Assembly: GCA_027026255.1 (NCBI GenBank)
Contig: JALVOT010000006.1
Location: forward strand, 62,001 to 126,000
Length of the DNA: 64,000 bases
Direction: 5' to 3'
From: Caldifarciminota bacterium
Lineage (GTDB): Bacteria > Hydrothermota > Tepidihabitantia > SM23-42
Shown: positions 25,758-35,101 of the stretch, piece after piece
How positions within the stretch are numbered: the first letter of the stretch is position 1
Layout: the number at the start of each line of letters is the position of its first letter
Position numbers and translations under genes: made by a program
The notes under the pieces: model-generated
The model's database searches: none
Told to the model about the DNA's origin: nothing
Seen by the model: only the letters and a program-made list of their open reading frames with translations

Positions 25758-27005
25758 TTAATAACCATACATCTGGATAATCGCTTCTTTGGTTTTTCCG
25801 AGGATTTTATATTTCTCCCCGATTTTCGTAAATGCCTGGATTGCCTTATCCAGGTGCTCCATTTCATGGGCTGCAGAAATCTGAACGCGAATCCGTGCCT
25901 GACCCTTAGGCACGACCGGATAGGAAAATCCGATTACATAGATGCCTTCATTATAGAGGTCGCGTGCCATATCCTGGGCGAGTTTTGCATTGTATAGCAT
26001 AATGGGAACAATCGGATGCACACCGGGCTTGATATCAAATCCAGCTGCGGTCATCTTCTCCCGGAAATATTTTGTATTCTTTTCGAGTTTGTCACGCAGG
26101 GCAGTAGAACCGAGGAGCAGGTCAACCGCCTTGATGGCGGCCGCGACGACCACGGGGCAGACCGTATTTGAAAAGAGGTAGGGTCGGGAACGCTGTCTCA
26201 GGGTTTCGATAATCTCTTTTCTTCCTGAGGTGCAGCCGCCGGATGCGCCGCCCATTGCCTTACCCAGGGTTGTCGTTATGATATCGATTCTTCCCATTAC
26301 GCCGCGGTACTCATGTGAACCCCGGCCCGTCTTACCCAGAAATCCTGTAGCATGGGAATCATCCACCATAACTAAGGCATCATATTTTTCCGCCAGGTCG
26401 CAGATTTCATCCAGTTTTGCAATATCTCCGTCCATTGAAAATACACCATCCGTGGCAATCATCCGGAACCGCGCCCCCTGGGTCTGCTTGAGATGTTCTT
26501 CCAAATCTTTCATATCATTATGCTTGAATCGGTGGCGCTGCGCCTTGCATAATCTGATACCGTCAATGATTGAGGCATGATTCAATTCATCCGAGAGTAT
26601 GGCATCTTCTTCTTTAAGCAGGGCTTCAAATAGACCGCCATTGGCATCGAAACAGGAGGAGTATAATATTGTATCATCCGTGCCTAAGAATTCCGAAAGT
26701 TTCTTTTCCAGCTCCTTGTGGATATCCTGGGTTCCGCAGATGAATCGCACTGAAGACATTCCATAACCGCGTTCTTCCAATCCCTTTTTTGCTGATTCAA
26801 TCAGCTCGGGATGGCTGGATAGCCCCAGATAATTATTGGCGCAAAAATTTATTACACCTTTAATTTCAGCACCGGGTGGGTATTCCACCTTTATATCGGC
26901 GGCCTGGGGTGAACGGATATACCGCTCCTCTTTATACAGGCCGCTGTTTTTTATTTCTGAAAGTTGGTCGGCGAGGAATTTTTTTATCTTTTCAGTGTAG
27001 GCCAT
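25758..27005 (-). CDS. kbl: Glycine C-acetyltransferase (2-amino-3-ketobutyrate CoA ligase)
   Basis: PLP enzyme that cleaves 2-amino-3-oxobutyrate with CoA to glycine and acetyl-CoA. Signatures of the alpha-oxoamine synthase family: [50 protein letters not shown] and the PLP-Lys stretch [13 protein letters not shown]. 415 aa is slightly longer than the E. coli enzyme. It lies 91 bp after tdh and completes the two-step threonine-to-glycine route. 8-amino-7-oxononanoate synthase is a related alternative that the tdh neighbour makes unlikely. Confidence 0.92.
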   Translation of the reverse strand: MAYTEKIKKFLADQLSEIKNSGLYKEERYIRSPQAADIKVEYPPGAEIKGVINFCANNYLGLSSHPELIESAKKGLEERGYGMSSVRFICGTQDIHKELEKKLSEFLGTDDTILYSSCFDANGGLFEALLKEEDAILSDELNHASIIDGIRLCKAQRHRFKHNDMKDLEEHLKQTQGARFRMIATDGVFSMDGDIAKLDEICDLAEKYDALVMVDDSHATGFLGKTGRGSHEYRGVMGRIDIITTTLGKAMGGASGGCTSGRKEIIETLRQRSRPYLFSNTVCPVVVAAAIKAVDLLLGSTALRDKLEKNTKYFREKMTAAGFDIKPGVHPIVPIMLYNAKLAQDMARDLYNEGIYVIGFSYPVVPKGQARIRVQISAAHEMEHLDKAIQAFTKIGEKYKILGKTKEAIIQMYGY

Positions 27006-27096
27006 TTTAACCTCCTTTTCTCAACAAATTGCTGTGCGCTTGAAAAATAAATTTTCTTCATCCATACTGGATAAAATTTTCAATTTGAATAAGGGA

Positions 27097-28137
27097 TTAA
27101 GGTGATAAAAGTATCTTACCACAATTTCCCGAACGCATCAGTTCCATCCCCTTTTCAAATTCTTCTAAAGAAAAGTGATGGGTAATTATGGGATTGATAT
27201 TGAGTCGATGTGACGCCAAAAATCTTGTTGTTTGAAACCAGGTCTTATACATCAATCGGCCGTTTATCCCATTGACATTTGCATATTTGAATACGATGCC
27301 ATTGGTGATATCAATTGTAACGGGCTTGGACGGGATGCCCAGAATCGAGTATCTGCCCCCGGGTCTAAGAACCTTGAAGCCCTGGTCTATTGCCTCAGGG
27401 TGGCCGGACATCTCCAGCACGACATCAACGCCCAGGTTGCGGGTTTCTTTAAGCACGGTTGCAACGATGTCGGTTTCTATAGGATTAAGCACAATGTCGG
27501 CACCGACCTCTTTTGCCAGTTCCCGACGAAAATGGTTTATCTCCGTGGCGATTATTCTGGTTGCTCCGCAGGTGCGTGCGACCGCGATGCTCATCAGTCC
27601 GATCGGACCGCAGCCCGTAATCAGGACAACCTGACCCGCGATTTCTCCAGAGAGGACAGTATGTATGGCGTTACCCAGGGGTTCCATAACCGAAATCAGT
27701 TCTTTCGGGATATCTTCTTTTATTACCCAGGCATTTTTCGCCGGCACCACAGCATATTCAGCAAAAACACCGTCGATATCGACTCCAAAGATTTTGACAT
27801 TCTGGCAGATATGTTTATTACCGGTAAGACACTGAAAACAGTGGCCGCAGGCGATATGGGTTTCAGCAGATATTATATCACCGATATTTATATGGCGGAC
27901 ATTAGAACCGGTCTCAAGCACCTGGCCACAGAGTTCGTGGCCCATTATCTGGGGTAAATTTTTTATCCGCTGCTTTGCCCATTGATTCCATTCGTAGATG
28001 TGGAAGTCAGTTCCACATATTGAAGTAGATAAAACCTTTACCAGAACTCCATCGGGTTTTATTTCTGGAACATTAACATCCATCAATTCCGCCCCGGGTT
28101 CGGGTCTTGTTTTGACCACCGCCTTCATCTTTTTCAT
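27097..28137 (-). CDS. tdh: L-threonine 3-dehydrogenase
   Basis: Zn-dependent medium-chain dehydrogenase that oxidises threonine to 2-amino-3-oxobutyrate with NAD+. Catalytic Zn stretch STSICGTDFHIYEWNQWA and GHELCGQV. The structural Zn cysteines are in CGHCFQCLTGNKHICQN. The Rossmann motif is VLITGCGPIGLM. 346 aa matches the family. It has its own promoter with a leader of about 12 nt and heads the tdh-kbl-oxidoreductase-tgt set. Confidence 0.92.
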   Translation of the reverse strand: MKKMKAVVKTRPEPGAELMDVNVPEIKPDGVLVKVLSTSICGTDFHIYEWNQWAKQRIKNLPQIMGHELCGQVLETGSNVRHINIGDIISAETHIACGHCFQCLTGNKHICQNVKIFGVDIDGVFAEYAVVPAKNAWVIKEDIPKELISVMEPLGNAIHTVLSGEIAGQVVLITGCGPIGLMSIAVARTCGATRIIATEINHFRRELAKEVGADIVLNPIETDIVATVLKETRNLGVDVVLEMSGHPEAIDQGFKVLRPGGRYSILGIPSKPVTIDITNGIVFKYANVNGINGRLMYKTWFQTTRFLASHRLNINPIITHHFSLEEFEKGMELMRSGNCGKILLSP

Positions 28138-28149
28138 CGCCTGATTTCT

Positions 28150-28177
28150 ATTATATCTATAAACTGACTGAAGTCAA
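28150..28177 (-). promoter_or_regulatory. Promoter of tdh-kbl
   Basis: TTGACT (RC of 28172-28177), a 16-bp spacer and TATAAT (RC of 28150-28155). The ATG is 12 nt past the -10. A small hairpin CACCTC-TTAC-GAGGTG (28178-28193) sits directly upstream, between this promoter and the ychF stop. Confidence 0.75.
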
Positions 28178-28202
28178 CACCTCTTACGAGGTGAAAATTA
28201 AC

Positions 28203-29225
28203 TCAGCTGCGGCGATTTGACCCCGGACGGAATTTTATTAATATTATATCTCCATCCTGGATTATATATTCCCGGCCCTCAATCTTTGTCAGTCCCTTTT
28301 GTTGAGCCTGGGTGAAATCCGGTGTCGATATAAAATTACTAAAATTTAAAACCTCGGCTTTGATAAATCCCTTTTGTATGTCAGTATGAATCATCCCCGC
28401 GGCATCAAAGACCCGGGTTCCTTTTTTTATCGGCCAGGCACGGGTTTCATCCCCTTTGATTGTATAAAAAAGGATTATCGCTAATTTTTTAAGTGCGAGT
28501 TGGATCAATCCGGTAATCCCTTTTGGATTCAACCCTGCTTCCTGCCTTAGTTCCTCTTTCTCTTTTTCCGGAAAGTCTATGATATCCTGTTCCAGTTTTA
28601 CGGAAATTCGATATCCGGGTATTGGAGCCGGGAATTTTCCATCCTCATCGATGTTTAATACTTTAATCTCGGGTTTGGTTGACAGGAGCGGTAGATTATT
28701 GGGTTTTGTTCGGGGGATTTTACCTTTACTTAAATCTTCTTTTATTGATAATAAGACATTTAATTCCTTTCTCAATTCCACCTTTTTGTAAATTTTTTCA
28801 ATCCTCCTTTCGGTAATTTCAAGGTCTGAAAGGAGGAGTTCGGTGCGGATAATTTCATAATCAGATGTCGGGTCGATTTGACTCCGGGTGTGGGGAATAT
28901 CCGGTTCTCCAAAACAACGCAGGATATGGAGAATCAAATCTACATCCCTGATATGGGCAAGAAATTTATTACCCAGACCTTCGCCCTGGTGTGCACCTTC
29001 TATTAATCCGGCAATATCCACAAACTCAACGGCGGCATAACGAAATTTCCGGGGTTTGGTGATTTCAACAATCTTATCCAGACGCTCGTCAGGAATTGGC
29101 GCCATCCCGATATTGCGGTCGATTGTTGTAAAAGGAAAGTTTGCCACCTGGGCATTGCTTCGGGTTAAGAGGTTGAAAATGCTCGATTTGCCGACATTGG
29201 GAAGGCCCACGATTCCAATCTTCAT
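28203..29225 (-). CDS. ychF: Obg-family GTPase/ATPase YchF
   Basis: A 340-aa ribosome-associated nucleotide hydrolase. G1 is GLPNVGKSSIFNLLT, G3 DIAGLIEGAHQGEGLGNKFL, and the C-terminal TGS domain (TRAWPIKKGTRVFDAAGMIHTDI) is typical of YchF/OLA1. Its start overlaps the pth stop (TAATG), the pth-ychF pairing common in bacteria. It is the last gene of the rlpA-to-ychF operon. Confidence 0.92.
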   Translation of the reverse strand: MKIGIVGLPNVGKSSIFNLLTRSNAQVANFPFTTIDRNIGMAPIPDERLDKIVEITKPRKFRYAAVEFVDIAGLIEGAHQGEGLGNKFLAHIRDVDLILHILRCFGEPDIPHTRSQIDPTSDYEIIRTELLLSDLEITERRIEKIYKKVELRKELNVLLSIKEDLSKGKIPRTKPNNLPLLSTKPEIKVLNIDEDGKFPAPIPGYRISVKLEQDIIDFPEKEKEELRQEAGLNPKGITGLIQLALKKLAIILFYTIKGDETRAWPIKKGTRVFDAAGMIHTDIQKGFIKAEVLNFSNFISTPDFTQAQQKGLTKIEGREYIIQDGDIILIKFRPGSNRRS

Positions 29226-29791
29226 TATCGGCCTTCGGTGATGATATTTATTGAGTTGATGTAATGCTGTCCTGCAACAAAACCTTTTTTGAAAAGGAGC
29301 TTCAGTCCTTTGATTCCTTTTTCAATCACCGCCTTTAAAATTTTTTTCTCCTTCGGAGTGAATTTCTCCAGGACATATGATACTACATCGTTGTTATAGG
29401 GTCGGTCAATGCCAATCCTTAATCGGGGAAAGTCTTCTGTTTTTAAAGTGTGAATGATTGATGCTAAGCCTTTATGCCCGCCGTCACTACCCCGTGCCTT
29501 CAGCCTTATTTTTCCGAGGGGGAGATTTATATCATCAAGAACTACTAAAAATTTCTGGTTATATTCTTTTATTAGCTGGGCAACCCTTATGCCTGATTCA
29601 TTCATCCAGCATTGGGGTTTAATAAGGATTATCTTTCTGCCATAGGTTTTTAATCGTGCCATCCGATATCCTCGGTGCGGGTAAAAACGGCTTTTGTACT
29701 GGCGTGCCAGATAACTGACGAATATGTATCCGGCATTGTGCCGTGTCGCACGATATTTTATACCTGGATTGCCCAGGCCGATGATGATCAT
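29225..29791 (-). CDS. pth: Peptidyl-tRNA hydrolase
   Basis: Frees tRNA from stalled peptidyl-tRNA. The N-terminal IIGLGNPGIKYRATRHNAGY contains the catalytic His and the conserved Asn. ...QCWMNESG, VLDDINLPLGKIRLKARGSDGGHKGLASI and FPRLRIGI are further family blocks. 188 aa is usual. It overlaps the rplY stop by ATGA. Confidence 0.94.
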   Translation of the reverse strand: MIIIGLGNPGIKYRATRHNAGYIFVSYLARQYKSRFYPHRGYRMARLKTYGRKIILIKPQCWMNESGIRVAQLIKEYNQKFLVVLDDINLPLGKIRLKARGSDGGHKGLASIIHTLKTEDFPRLRIGIDRPYNNDVVSYVLEKFTPKEKKILKAVIEKGIKGLKLLFKKGFVAGQHYINSINIITEGR

Positions 29792-30465
29792 TTTTCTTTG
29801 CCGGTCTTCTCTTTCGTCTCCTTTCCTTCGGATTTTTCCTCAGCCGCCTTTTCTTCTTCAGAGATTTTCTTCACCTCGGCGCCCGCTTCAACGACTTCCG
29901 CTTTTGGTTCTTCAACAACCTTTGGTTCAAGCACCGATACCACCGGGGTGTCTGGGGTTAGTTCAAATTCGAGGTCCTTATAGGGAAGGTCTTTCAGGTG
30001 TATCGTTTCACCCAGGTCTAATTCGCTGACATCCACATCAATATGGGCCGGAAGTTGGTCCGGTAGACATCGCAGCGTTACCTCGTGGAGATTCTGGTCA
30101 AGAATTCCACCCTTTTTAATACCCTTTGCCTCGCCAATCAGATGGATGGGTATGCTTGTCTTGATCTTCTCTTTTTTATGGATATGCTGAAAATCAATAT
30201 GAAGGAGATTGGAAGTGATCGGATTGTGCTGGATTGATTTTATGACACATAGATGCTTTTTGCCCTCTAATTTGAGATTCACCAGGACCATTTCTTCCTG
30301 CATCAATTCGAGCACCTCTTTAAAATCCTTCATCTCGATATAAAAACTTTTTGTCTTTTCTTTATGTCCATAAAGGACGGCAGGTATCTTGCCCTGCTTT
30401 CTTAACCGTTTAACATCTCCCTTGCTTTTTGATTGGAAAGGGAATGCCTGAAGTTCGATTTTCAT
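29788..30465 (-). CDS. rplY: 50S ribosomal protein bL25, long CTC form
   Basis: Binds 5S rRNA. The N-terminal L25 domain (FKRLRKQGKIPAVLYG-type sequence: DVKRLRKQGKIPAVLYGHKE) is followed by the CTC/TL5 beta domain (SIPIHLIGEAKGIKKGGIL, LPDQLPAHIDVDVSELDLGETIHLKDL). An acidic/Lys-rich tail of about 45 residues ends it. 225 aa is the long form. The order prs-rplY-pth is a widely conserved cluster. It overlaps the prs stop by ATGA. Confidence 0.93.
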   Translation of the reverse strand: MKIELQAFPFQSKSKGDVKRLRKQGKIPAVLYGHKEKTKSFYIEMKDFKEVLELMQEEMVLVNLKLEGKKHLCVIKSIQHNPITSNLLHIDFQHIHKKEKIKTSIPIHLIGEAKGIKKGGILDQNLHEVTLRCLPDQLPAHIDVDVSELDLGETIHLKDLPYKDLEFELTPDTPVVSVLEPKVVEEPKAEVVEAGAEVKKISEEEKAAEEKSEGKETKEKTGKEK

Positions 30466-31415
30466 TTTTTAACCTCCCTGAATAATGAACTTATTGATTC
30501 GGCGCGATGGATACGGAGGATTGCTTCACCCAATAACTTTGCCACTGAGAGGATTTTTATCTTTTTAATCGTCTTCTCAGGGGGGAGTAGAATTGTGTTG
30601 GTGACGACCAATTCTTTTATCGGCGAATCCATAATGCGCTGGGGTGCATTTTTTGATAACAGCGGGTGGACAGCACAGGCATATACCTCATGTGCACCCT
30701 TTTCTGATACCGCCTTGGCGGCGTCAACCATTGTTCCACCGGTGTCAAGCATATCATCATAGATAATGGCATTTTTATTTTTAACATCACCGATTACATT
30801 GACGACCGTTGATTGATTGGGTCCGGTGCGCCGCTTGTCAACGATGGCAATAGGGATTTCCTTGCTCAGCCGACGGGCAAATGCCCGGACCCGGTTTGCC
30901 CGACCCGCGTCCGGTGAGACAACTATCCAATTTTTAAATTCCATTTTTTGATAGTATTCAATAAACACCGGAGTAGCATAGAGGTGGTCAACCGGAATAT
31001 CGAAGAATCCCTGAATCTGCTCGGCATGAAGGTCCATTGTTAAAACCCGATTTGCTCCACTTTTTGCTAACAGGTCAGCCATCAATTTAGCCGAGATGGG
31101 AACCCTGGGTTCATCCTTACGGTCCTGACGGGCATAGCCAAAATATGGTATGACCGCAGTAATCCGACTTGCCGACGCCCTTTTTGCTGAGTCTAAAAAA
31201 AGAAAGAGCTCCAAGATATTATCCGTGGGTGGATGGGTTGATTGGATGAAGAAGACATCCCGGCCCCGAATGTTTTCTTCTATTTTAATCTTTAATTCAC
31301 CATCGGCAAAGCGGATTAATGAACTCTTGCTGATTGGAATACCGGTTGTTTTAGAGATTTCCTTCGCTAAATTTTGGCTCGCACTTCCGGCAAACAGTTT
31401 TATCTCTTTTTGCAT
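30462..31415 (-). CDS. prs: Ribose-phosphate pyrophosphokinase
   Basis: Makes PRPP from ribose 5-phosphate and ATP for nucleotide, His and Trp synthesis. Conserved: RFADGELKIKIEENIRGRDVF, MDLHAEQIQGFFDIPVDHL and the PRPP-binding loop IYDDMLDTGGTMVDAA. 317 aa is normal. ATG 31415 follows AAGGAGG and lies 27 bp after the embedded tRNA. Confidence 0.95.
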   Translation of the reverse strand: MQKEIKLFAGSASQNLAKEISKTTGIPISKSSLIRFADGELKIKIEENIRGRDVFFIQSTHPPTDNILELFLFLDSAKRASASRITAVIPYFGYARQDRKDEPRVPISAKLMADLLAKSGANRVLTMDLHAEQIQGFFDIPVDHLYATPVFIEYYQKMEFKNWIVVSPDAGRANRVRAFARRLSKEIPIAIVDKRRTGPNQSTVVNVIGDVKNKNAIIYDDMLDTGGTMVDAAKAVSEKGAHEVYACAVHPLLSKNAPQRIMDSPIKELVVTNTILLPPEKTIKKIKILSVAKLLGEAILRIHRAESISSLFREVKK

Positions 31416-31442
31416 TAAACCTCCTTATAGTAATCAGATAAC

Positions 31443-31513
31443 CTGGGGCGGGAGGATTCGAACCTCCCCGTCAGGATCCAAAATCCTGTGTCCTGCCACT
31501 AGACGACGCCCCA
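31443..31513 (-). tRNA. tRNA-Gln (anticodon TTG)
   Basis: A 71-nt cloverleaf. Acceptor arms TGGGGCG and CGCCCCA pair perfectly with the U1:A72 pair of glutamine tRNAs. The anticodon stem CAGGA/TCCTG holds loop TTTTGGA with anticodon TTG (31479-31481). The T arm contains GGTTCGAATCC, and the discriminator is G. CCA is not encoded. The 5' end lies 1 nt after the ispE stop codon, so the tRNA must be cut out of an mRNA that continues into prs. Confidence 0.95.
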
Positions 31514-31514
31514 A

Positions 31515-32348
31515 TTACTGAACAGTTACCACCTCAAAGAACCGGGCTCCGATAGATTCCAGGTAGCTGACCACCTTTTTTCTTATACCTTCATCCACAA
31601 GGGTGAAGAGACAGGAACCGCTTCCTGACAGCGAGACAAGAAAAGCACCACGGCCAAGCAGACCCAGTTTGACATCAAGTAAATCAGGATGCTTTTTAAA
31701 AACAACCTTTTCAAAATGATTCTCTAAATTGAATCCCGGTTTTACCTTCTTCTTTTTCTCAAATCCAATTCTATCCAGAGCAGGTGTCGGTGTCAATAGT
31801 TCTTTATCATATTCTTCATATGCCCAGCGGGTTGAGATTCCATAGCCCGGATAATAGATGATTAATGACATCTTGGGAAGTTTGAAGAATTTCAGTTCAT
31901 CGCCTTTCCCTCTGGCATAGGCGGCGCCGCCTTTTATGAAGAAAGGAACATCACAGCCGATCTCCTTTGAAATTTCTTCAAGTATCTTATCATCCATCGA
32001 GGGGTTGAAGAGTCGGCGCATTCCTTTCAGGACCTCGGCGGCATCCGATGAACCACCACCCAGACCACCACCTACTGGAATATTTTTAATTAATTTAATC
32101 TTCACCCCTTCGGTTATGTCGAATCTTTTCTTGAAGATGTCTGCAGCCTTATAACACAGATTTTCTTCGGCGGGGATATTCAGGTCTTCGGCTTCAACCA
32201 CAATACCCCTGTCAAGTTTTTCCATTTGCACTGAATCCGCAAGGTTTATTGTGGCGAGGGTGGTTTCTATATTATGATATCCATCGGGTCTTTTGCCCAA
32301 AATCTTCAGACCCAGATTGACCTTTGCCCTTGCCCACAGGGTAATCAT
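31515..32348 (-). CDS. ispE: 4-diphosphocytidyl-2-C-methyl-D-erythritol kinase
   Basis: GHMP kinase of the non-mevalonate isoprenoid pathway. ARAKVNLGLKILGKRPDGYH and the ATP loop PVGGGLGGGSSDAAEVL are diagnostic, and the C-terminal LVSLSGSGSCLFTL fits the family. 277 aa. The start overlaps the rlpA stop (ATGA), and the stop is followed after one base by tRNA-Gln. Confidence 0.93.
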   Translation of the reverse strand: MITLWARAKVNLGLKILGKRPDGYHNIETTLATINLADSVQMEKLDRGIVVEAEDLNIPAEENLCYKAADIFKKRFDITEGVKIKLIKNIPVGGGLGGGSSDAAEVLKGMRRLFNPSMDDKILEEISKEIGCDVPFFIKGGAAYARGKGDELKFFKLPKMSLIIYYPGYGISTRWAYEEYDKELLTPTPALDRIGFEKKKKVKPGFNLENHFEKVVFKKHPDLLDVKLGLLGRGAFLVSLSGSGSCLFTLVDEGIRKKVVSYLESIGARFFEVVTVQ

Positions 32349-32692
32349 TTTATGACTTCAATTTTTACCTTTACTACACCGTATTTGAGCAAACCGATCT
32401 TTTTTGCTGCGGCATAGGAGAGGTCAATTATTCTTCCTTTGACCCAGGGACCGCGGTCATTGACCCGAACGATAACCGATTTATGATTCTTGAGATTGGT
32501 GACCCGGAGTCGAGTTCCAAAGGGAAGGGTTTTATGGGCACAGGTAAAATCCCATTTATTAAATCGTTCACCTGAGGCGGTCTTTTTGCCCTGGAATTCA
32601 CCTCCATAATAAGAGGCAAAACCATACTGGACATAGCCGGAGTGTGTGCCCCCAAGGCAACAGCAGGAAATAAGTATTAATAAGAGATTCAC
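32345..32692 (-). CDS. rlpA: RlpA-like septal-ring protein
   Basis: Exported double-psi beta-barrel protein that binds or cleaves peptidoglycan lacking stem peptides. The N-terminal MNLLLILISCCCLGG is a signal peptide with a possible lipobox Cys. The RlpA domain follows: GFASYYGGEFQGKKTASGERF, FTCAHKTLPFGTRLRVTN, VIVRVNDRGPWVKGRIIDLS. The SPOR domain is missing (115 aa). GTG 32692 is chosen because a perfect promoter ends 6 nt before it; the in-frame TTG 18 nt upstream would overlap the -10 box. It heads the operon running to ychF. Confidence 0.87.
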   Translation of the reverse strand: MNLLLILISCCCLGGTHSGYVQYGFASYYGGEFQGKKTASGERFNKWDFTCAHKTLPFGTRLRVTNLKNHKSVIVRVNDRGPWVKGRIIDLSYAAAKKIGLLKYGVVKVKIEVIK

Positions 32693-32698
32693 TTTTGT

Positions 32699-32726
32699 AT
32701 TATATACCAAAAAATATTGTTGTCAA
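32699..32726 (-). promoter_or_regulatory. Leaderless promoter of the rlpA operon
   Basis: TTGACA (RC of 32721-32726), a 16-bp spacer and TATAAT (RC of 32699-32704), then 6 nt to GTG 32692. Confidence 0.85.
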
Positions 32727-32900
32727 TGAAGATTTTTGTAATAAATTGTTAACAGATATTTCGTTAAATTTTTATTATTGAGCCGTATGATTTTAAAGAA
32801 ATAAATGAGTGTTTCGGGCATACGCTTCGGGATAAGATGCTGGTTGAGGTTCGGGAGTTGGTGAAGGTGAAAAAATGGCGGGGCTTAATAAAATATTATA

Positions 32901-32928
32901 TTGACATCCGATATTTTATGATTATAAT
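32901..32928 (+). promoter_or_regulatory. Promoter of the membrane protein-era set
   Basis: TTGACA (32901-32906), a 16-bp spacer and TATAAT (32923-32928). The GTG at 32956 has AAAGGAGG upstream, so this mRNA has a normal leader. Confidence 0.85.
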
Positions 32929-32955
32929 TCAAAATAAATTGAGAAAGGAGGCGAA

Positions 32956-34182
32956 GTGACAACATTGCACTTCAATTATAAAGATATTTTCCGTGCTGGT
33001 AGACTTGGCTTCAGTGCCAAGAAGATATGGATTTCATTCCTTGGTTTACTAATTGCCTTTATTGGTTATGGGATACTGTCCTATATTGCCTATCTTTCCG
33101 GTGGTGTGGAATTTGGCGAGGTCTGGGACACATTTCGTCTGGTGCCAACCTATCCGAGCGGTCTTCCCTGGTTTTCCTGGATAATCTGGGTTGTTGCATT
33201 AATCTGGTGGATATGCGTCGCCTTGATATCCGGGGTTGCGGTTTCCAAAATTACCTATGAACAGTTAAAGGGTGATGAGTTTTATGAGATTAAAGAGGCA
33301 TTGAAATTTGCCCTTAAACACAGTAAATCTGTGATTCTCGCGCCGGTGGTTCTCATTCTTTTTGTTATCGCCCTTCTGGTGATGGGGATAATCCTCGCCC
33401 TTATTACCTGGGTTCCCTATTTCGGCCAGCTCTTTCTTGCCGTGATGGCTGTCCCGGCATTTGCGGTTTCTCTCTTCATCCTTTATCTGGCAGTTGTTGC
33501 TGTGGTCTGTTTGATTATTGGACCATCAATTGTTGGAGAGACCGGCAATGACACATTTGATACCCTGTTTGAATCATTTTCAGTTATAAATGACCAGCCC
33601 TGGAGATTTATCGGCTACGAAATTCTCTTGAAGATTGTTATTGTAATCGGGGTTGTGATTTTGGGATTCTTTGCCGCCAAGGCGATCTTCCTGGGGCATA
33701 CGGTTCTGGGTATTGTAGTTCCGGTCGATAAACTTGATAATATATTTACAAACGCTGCGTATTATGTGAAGATTACCGTTCCTCCAATCTGTCCGGAATG
33801 GTGGAATAATTTTGTAACTGGATATCTGGACTGGATTGGTATGCCCAATATTCTATTTCCACCTGATTATATGACCGCTTATGAATCCTGGTCCGGGGCT
33901 ATCTCTTCTTTCATAATGGGCATCACTTACTATTTAATCATCCTGTTCGTGGTATCCTTAGGTGCTGCTATATACTGGGCCGGAAACACCCTGATATTTA
34001 CAGTCCTGGTGAAGAAAAAGGATGATAAGAATCTTTTAGAGATAAAAGAAGAGACCTTTGAAGAACCTGAGGCGGCGGTTAGCGAACCAAAACCTGAACC
34101 GGAGAAAAAAGAAGAGAAGCAGACAAAGAAGACCCGGAAGAAGGAAACTGAAAAGAAGTCTGAACCAGAAACGGAGAATTGA
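32956..34182 (+). CDS. Polytopic membrane protein with charged tail
   Basis: A 408-aa inner-membrane protein of unrecognised family. About six hydrophobic segments are visible (IWISFLGLLIAFIGYGILSY; WIIWVVALIWWICVALISG; a long pair around VILAPVVLILFVIALLVMGI; ILLKIVIVIGVVILGFFAAK; GITYYLIILFVVSLGAAIYW). A Glu/Lys/Pro-rich cytosolic tail of about 60 residues follows. The start is GTG with AAAGGAGG. It is transcribed with era 38 bp downstream. Function unknown; no transporter motif is visible. Confidence 0.75.
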   Translation: MTTLHFNYKDIFRAGRLGFSAKKIWISFLGLLIAFIGYGILSYIAYLSGGVEFGEVWDTFRLVPTYPSGLPWFSWIIWVVALIWWICVALISGVAVSKITYEQLKGDEFYEIKEALKFALKHSKSVILAPVVLILFVIALLVMGIILALITWVPYFGQLFLAVMAVPAFAVSLFILYLAVVAVVCLIIGPSIVGETGNDTFDTLFESFSVINDQPWRFIGYEILLKIVIVIGVVILGFFAAKAIFLGHTVLGIVVPVDKLDNIFTNAAYYVKITVPPICPEWWNNFVTGYLDWIGMPNILFPPDYMTAYESWSGAISSFIMGITYYLIILFVVSLGAAIYWAGNTLIFTVLVKKKDDKNLLEIKEETFEEPEAAVSEPKPEPEKKEEKQTKKTRKKETEKKSEPETEN

Positions 34183-34220
34183 GAATCGGGGGATGGTAAA
34201 GTTCCCCTTTTCCTGAAATT

Positions 34221-35087
34221 TTGAAGGCTGGATATATTTCAATCATTGGTAACCCTAATGTGGGTAAATCGACATTACTCAATCGTTTGATTGGACTTAA
34301 ACTTTCTGCAGTAACAAAAAAACCTCAAACGACAAGAAATAGAATTCTTGGTATTTTGACCGAGGGTGATTGTCAATGCTATTTTCTTGATACCCCGGGG
34401 TTGATAAAGCCTGAGTATGAACTTCAGAGATTGATGGTGGAAGAGATTTACATTGGAATACGAAGTGCAGATATAGTGCTCTGGATGACTACACCATGGT
34501 TTCGAGAATCTGAATATCCAGGCGAACTTTTTAATAAAGTAAAACCACCCGTATTACTGGCGGTGGTCAACAAAATTGATCTTGTGAAGAAAGATGAATT
34601 ACTGCCGGTTATGGAAAAGATTAAAAGCTTCAAGCCAGACGAGATTTTATTGATATCCGCCTTGAACGGGGAAGGGATCGATGAACTTAAAAAGGTGATA
34701 TTCAACTATTTGCCTGAAGGTCCATTTCTTTATCCTGAAGATGACCTGTCAGACCGTCCGGAAAGATTCTTTGTCGCTGAATTGATTCGTGAGGAGATCT
34801 TCAAAAGATTTAAAGATGAGGTGCCTTATGCGACCTGTGTGGTGATTGAAGATTTTAAAGAAAGAGAAAAGGGTAAAGATTATATTCGGGCTGTAATATA
34901 TGTGGAGAAAGAGTCGCAGCGTAAGATTATTATTGGTAAAAACGGAGAGGGGATAAAGAATCTTGGCGCCAATGCACGCAAGTTGATTGAAGAATTCCTG
35001 GATCGTTCGGTTTATCTTGAACTCTGGGTGAAGGTTAAACCCAAGTGGCGGAAGAATAAGCGATTTCTTAGGGAACTAAATTATTAA
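34221..35087 (+). CDS. era: GTPase Era
   Basis: Assembly factor for the 30S subunit that binds the 3' end of 16S rRNA. N-terminal G domain: G1 [15 protein letters not shown]3 DTPGL, G4 NKID. The C-terminal KH domain has [19 protein letters not shown] and [14 protein letters not shown]. 288 aa. The start is TTG, set by the family N-terminus ([10 protein letters not shown]). No Shine-Dalgarno is seen. Confidence 0.92.
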   Translation: MKAGYISIIGNPNVGKSTLLNRLIGLKLSAVTKKPQTTRNRILGILTEGDCQCYFLDTPGLIKPEYELQRLMVEEIYIGIRSADIVLWMTTPWFRESEYPGELFNKVKPPVLLAVVNKIDLVKKDELLPVMEKIKSFKPDEILLISALNGEGIDELKKVIFNYLPEGPFLYPEDDLSDRPERFFVAELIREEIFKRFKDEVPYATCVVIEDFKEREKGKDYIRAVIYVEKESQRKIIIGKNGEGIKNLGANARKLIEEFLDRSVYLELWVKVKPKWRKNKRFLRELNY

Positions 35088-35101
35088 ATCAGGAGGTTTG
35101 C

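Noticed and set aside
32770-32940. Open frame upstream of the membrane protein (…FGHTLRDKMLVEVRELVKVKK…)
   Set aside because: It reads protein-like for about 55 codons but has no start codon with a ribosome site, and it contains the promoter of the next gene. At most it is a remnant of a lost gene.
34185-34215. GGGGA…TCCCC-TTTT hairpin as a terminator before era
   Set aside because: A 5-bp stem with a 9-nt loop is weak, and era has no promoter of its own that I can see, so read-through is more likely.
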